Shown in pieces: positions 63,301 through 64,000 of a stretch of 64,000 bases of DNA. The notes under the pieces were generated by a model, which made no database searches, was not told the DNA's origin, and saw only the letters and a list, made by a program, of their open reading frames with translations. Source of the DNA: an uncultured Pseudomonadales bacterium (GTDB lineage Bacteria > Pseudomonadota > Gammaproteobacteria > Pseudomonadales > Azotimanducaceae). The DNA lies in the NCBI GenBank assembly GCA_951813295.1, contig CATOTI010000001.1, forward strand, positions 496,001-560,000, read 5' to 3'. Position 1 is the stretch's first letter. Every line of letters starts with the position of its first letter. Made by a program: the position numbers and the translations under genes.

Positions 63301-63711
63301 AAAGGTTGTTGGTATGAGTTCTCCGTCCGTGACAACCCTCGGATCGAGGTCGTTCGTGAACCTTTCCTACGCATCGTGACGAACCTCGTCGACAATGCCT
63401 GGAAGTATTCGCTCGACAACTCCGTCGTCGAGGTCACCTGGGTCACGGGCGCGCAACGGCAAGGGGTGGATACGCAGTGGTCGCTCGCGATTGCGACTGA
63501 AGGACCGCCTACGGGGGAATCTTTTCAGCCGTTCGAATACGGTGTGCGTGGGGAGAATGCCGAGGAAGCCGAAACTCCGGGTGAGGGGGTCGGGCTCTTC
63601 GTCGTCTCCCAAGCAGCGCGTTTCTTGGGGCTCCAGGTCGACTATTCGCAATACGACCAGGGGCAACGCCACTGGCATGAATTTACGATACGCAAAGGAG
63701 CGCGCGGTTGA
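60385..63711 (+). CDS. Large soluble GAF-domain histidine kinase
   Basis: 1108 residues without transmembrane helices. Residues 1-450 match no family I know. A GAF-like domain spans about 454-572, an unassigned middle follows, then a histidine-kinase core: H808 in FIHHEIRHDINQ, a coiled-coil segment, the N-box VTNLVDNAWKYS (N1004) and a glycine box GEGVGLFVV (about 1066). The G1 box, normally DxGxG, reads ATEGPPTG, so the aspartate that contacts adenine is absent. The GTG at 60385 follows AAGGATCGTCC. It precedes a receiver-domain gene, which is probably its partner. Confidence 0.82.
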   Translation: MARRKSGYTLKAPVPHHQWSADALALLEDVPIRVFDPAKIIRLPSVFLGLLNRNRDLAKIYRQRFGTDLKDGFPAPIESLSRLTQSEEGFDQYVDWYLARIEGLLAKTTDELEPIIRGSGSGSFRRADATDQARVAAAIESEIFERCVELRDDAAAKRRRTLRFLQPYLDLELWLTDTSNALPIELLFQLTPTWRWFSLLWVYRAVRDHRFSADPVLPAWGLPGLVFRLCRFDEHRVALVGPVYESQQAANRATFIRRHADSLKFLFETFHRASSDYFISHAPSIADVSHALSKRNLFDGDVVGEKLDRLTTAISWIRFADVDEVSRGGMLTLAVVAGFCARQQDILPMDAELVFSVYAQDDGGCEVAVSWGDGAPSFTLRHVDYAVAPGVSGFGAKHLERRFLEIVDQMRTSTRAQNAIRGQMLYNWLEKHFGTLTLDRPSAVSQSDFAERAHIIENSTMEAIAATFRAQSCTLYWRDYGALRPLVARGTFSVNPRELHSLEQRLNEANAAWLEPEAEHESFVVRAMRTRAPVYCPDVRSATGRGRGSSYCYPLMVNDRVVGVLEIAGTTIDQFRWTDRYEFHDINAMIVPIFYQRQVFASLDQIYSAFVNQADRLPPDGVVDRRTGDTICAALSEIFLADVSNLWVRDRANLTKFILTGSTHRRFLEIELPEARNYRGEYQIIFDRAFLDSIPNYVSLEFDETIEHDRVLIEGERYRAGRERMRQSPVLEVIVTKWDMREQLLVAVRTDSDLVPRAFIALHQDAAKNVPGMWDSIVELVRRQMLSGFSVLGVIETEQRQTTRFIHHEIRHDINQIIALSTKLRGEVRSLRRDFDSLHSLLGRELKDDDFDDRLGETQRQLDNLKAIRHSDDRDVAEATSGFLSAALTLEPDISDMLKRAYRTYANQEKDLEQLSKMQDALDLKREMLQTAQRVRLSDLFGDRAESVDLELVDVFDTVKGVLRTYESRLKSKGCWYEFSVRDNPRIEVVREPFLRIVTNLVDNAWKYSLDNSVVEVTWVTGAQRQGVDTQWSLAIATEGPPTGESFQPFEYGVRGENAEEAETPGEGVGLFVVSQAARFLGLQVDYSQYDQGQRHWHEFTIRKGARG

Positions 63712-63745
63712 GCGTGACCTGCGCGATGAGCTTGGAAGAAACCCC

Positions 63746-64000
63746 GTGAAGAAGGTGATTTGGCTGGACGACAGCGACGCGCTGATGTCGACCATCGACC
63801 CCATACGTAAACGAACCGGCCATGAGCCGGTGTTGTGTCTGAACGTCGACGAGTTCAAACAGGTCTGCGAGGCACACGCCGATTCACCTGATGACATCGC
63901 TGGGTTCATCGTCGATGCGTTGCTGCCGATCAAGGACCTCGCATCGCTTGGACTCGCCGAGATCACGACCGACGGTGGCCATGAGGCGGGTGTTCGAATC
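63746..64000 (+). CDS. Receiver-domain (response regulator) protein, N-terminal part
   Basis: 85 visible residues; the gene runs off the window. VKKVIWLDDSDALM supplies the acidic pair, and the phospho-acceptor aspartate is in GFIVDALLP, both at receiver-domain spacing. The GTG at 63746 follows GGAAGAAACCCC. It starts 34 bases after the histidine kinase, so the two form a two-component pair. Any output domain lies outside the window. Confidence 0.7.
   Translation, partial: MKKVIWLDDSDALMSTIDPIRKRTGHEPVLCLNVDEFKQVCEAHADSPDDIAGFIVDALLPIKDLASLGLAEITTDGGHEAGVRI

Overview
This is a 64 kb, GC-rich, gene-dense bacterial segment with about 60 protein genes and no rRNA, tRNA or CRISPR array that I can see. 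Gene content (Tat- and lipoprotein-type export signals, PQQ quinohaemoprotein, copper amine oxidase, nitrile hydratase, DAACS and MFS carriers, IS3, IS256 and IS110 elements) fits a Gram-negative, aerobic, heterotrophic bacterium, most likely an uncultured proteobacterium. The many CaiB-type CoA transferases, crotonases and Fe(II) oxygenases, plus a selenocysteine AhpD-like protein, resemble marine or sponge-associated lineages. That placement is inference; no phylogenetic marker is present.

Layout. 1-14.6 kb: alkylsulfatase tail, CoA transferase, two crotonases, cystine-type symporter with a serine hydrolase, VOC protein, PhyH-type oxygenase, gamma-carbonic-anhydrase-like protein with an SDR, oligopeptide-type binding protein, two small membrane proteins, epoxide-hydrolase-like protein, and an AhpD-like protein whose CxxC motif is CxxU (in-frame TGA). 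14.6-24.1 kb: a run of minus-strand genes (dienelactone hydrolase, methyltransferase, CMD protein, 3-hydroxyisobutyrate-dehydrogenase-like protein, PhyH oxygenase, MFS carrier, two esterases) that looks like a catabolic operon. 24.2-29.6 kb: a second minus-strand operon (acyl-CoA-dehydrogenase-like, HTH+TPR regulator, exported repeat protein, EthD-like, exported methyltransferase, PNPOx-like). 29.7-39.1 kb: aminotransferase, beta-lactamase-fold hydrolase, double CaiB, ThuA, alpha/beta hydrolase, PhyH, thiolase-like protein.

39.1-43.9 kb is a mobile-element island. An IS256-family element, with clear 8-bp target duplications and inverted ends, carries an IS3-family element (3-bp duplication) inserted exactly at the start of its transposase gene. 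Both sit inside a pair of about 150-bp inverted repeats. Next to them is an IS110/IS1111-type element whose noncoding 3' end could encode a bridge RNA.

43.9-64 kb: small unknown protein, exported VOC protein, PQQ dehydrogenase, TauD-type oxygenase, frameshifted nitrile hydratase operon, a second double CaiB, beta-propeller protein, copper amine oxidase with an HpcH/HpaI aldolase, an RRM RNA-binding protein with terminator, small envelope proteins, a shikimate-kinase-like protein, an aminotransferase, and a large soluble GAF/histidine kinase followed by a truncated receiver-domain protein at the window edge.

The overall theme is oxidation and CoA-dependent breakdown of many small organic substrates. 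The strongest unusual signals are the selenoprotein, the nested insertion sequences, and the regulator whose DNA-binding domain lies upstream of any ordinary start codon.
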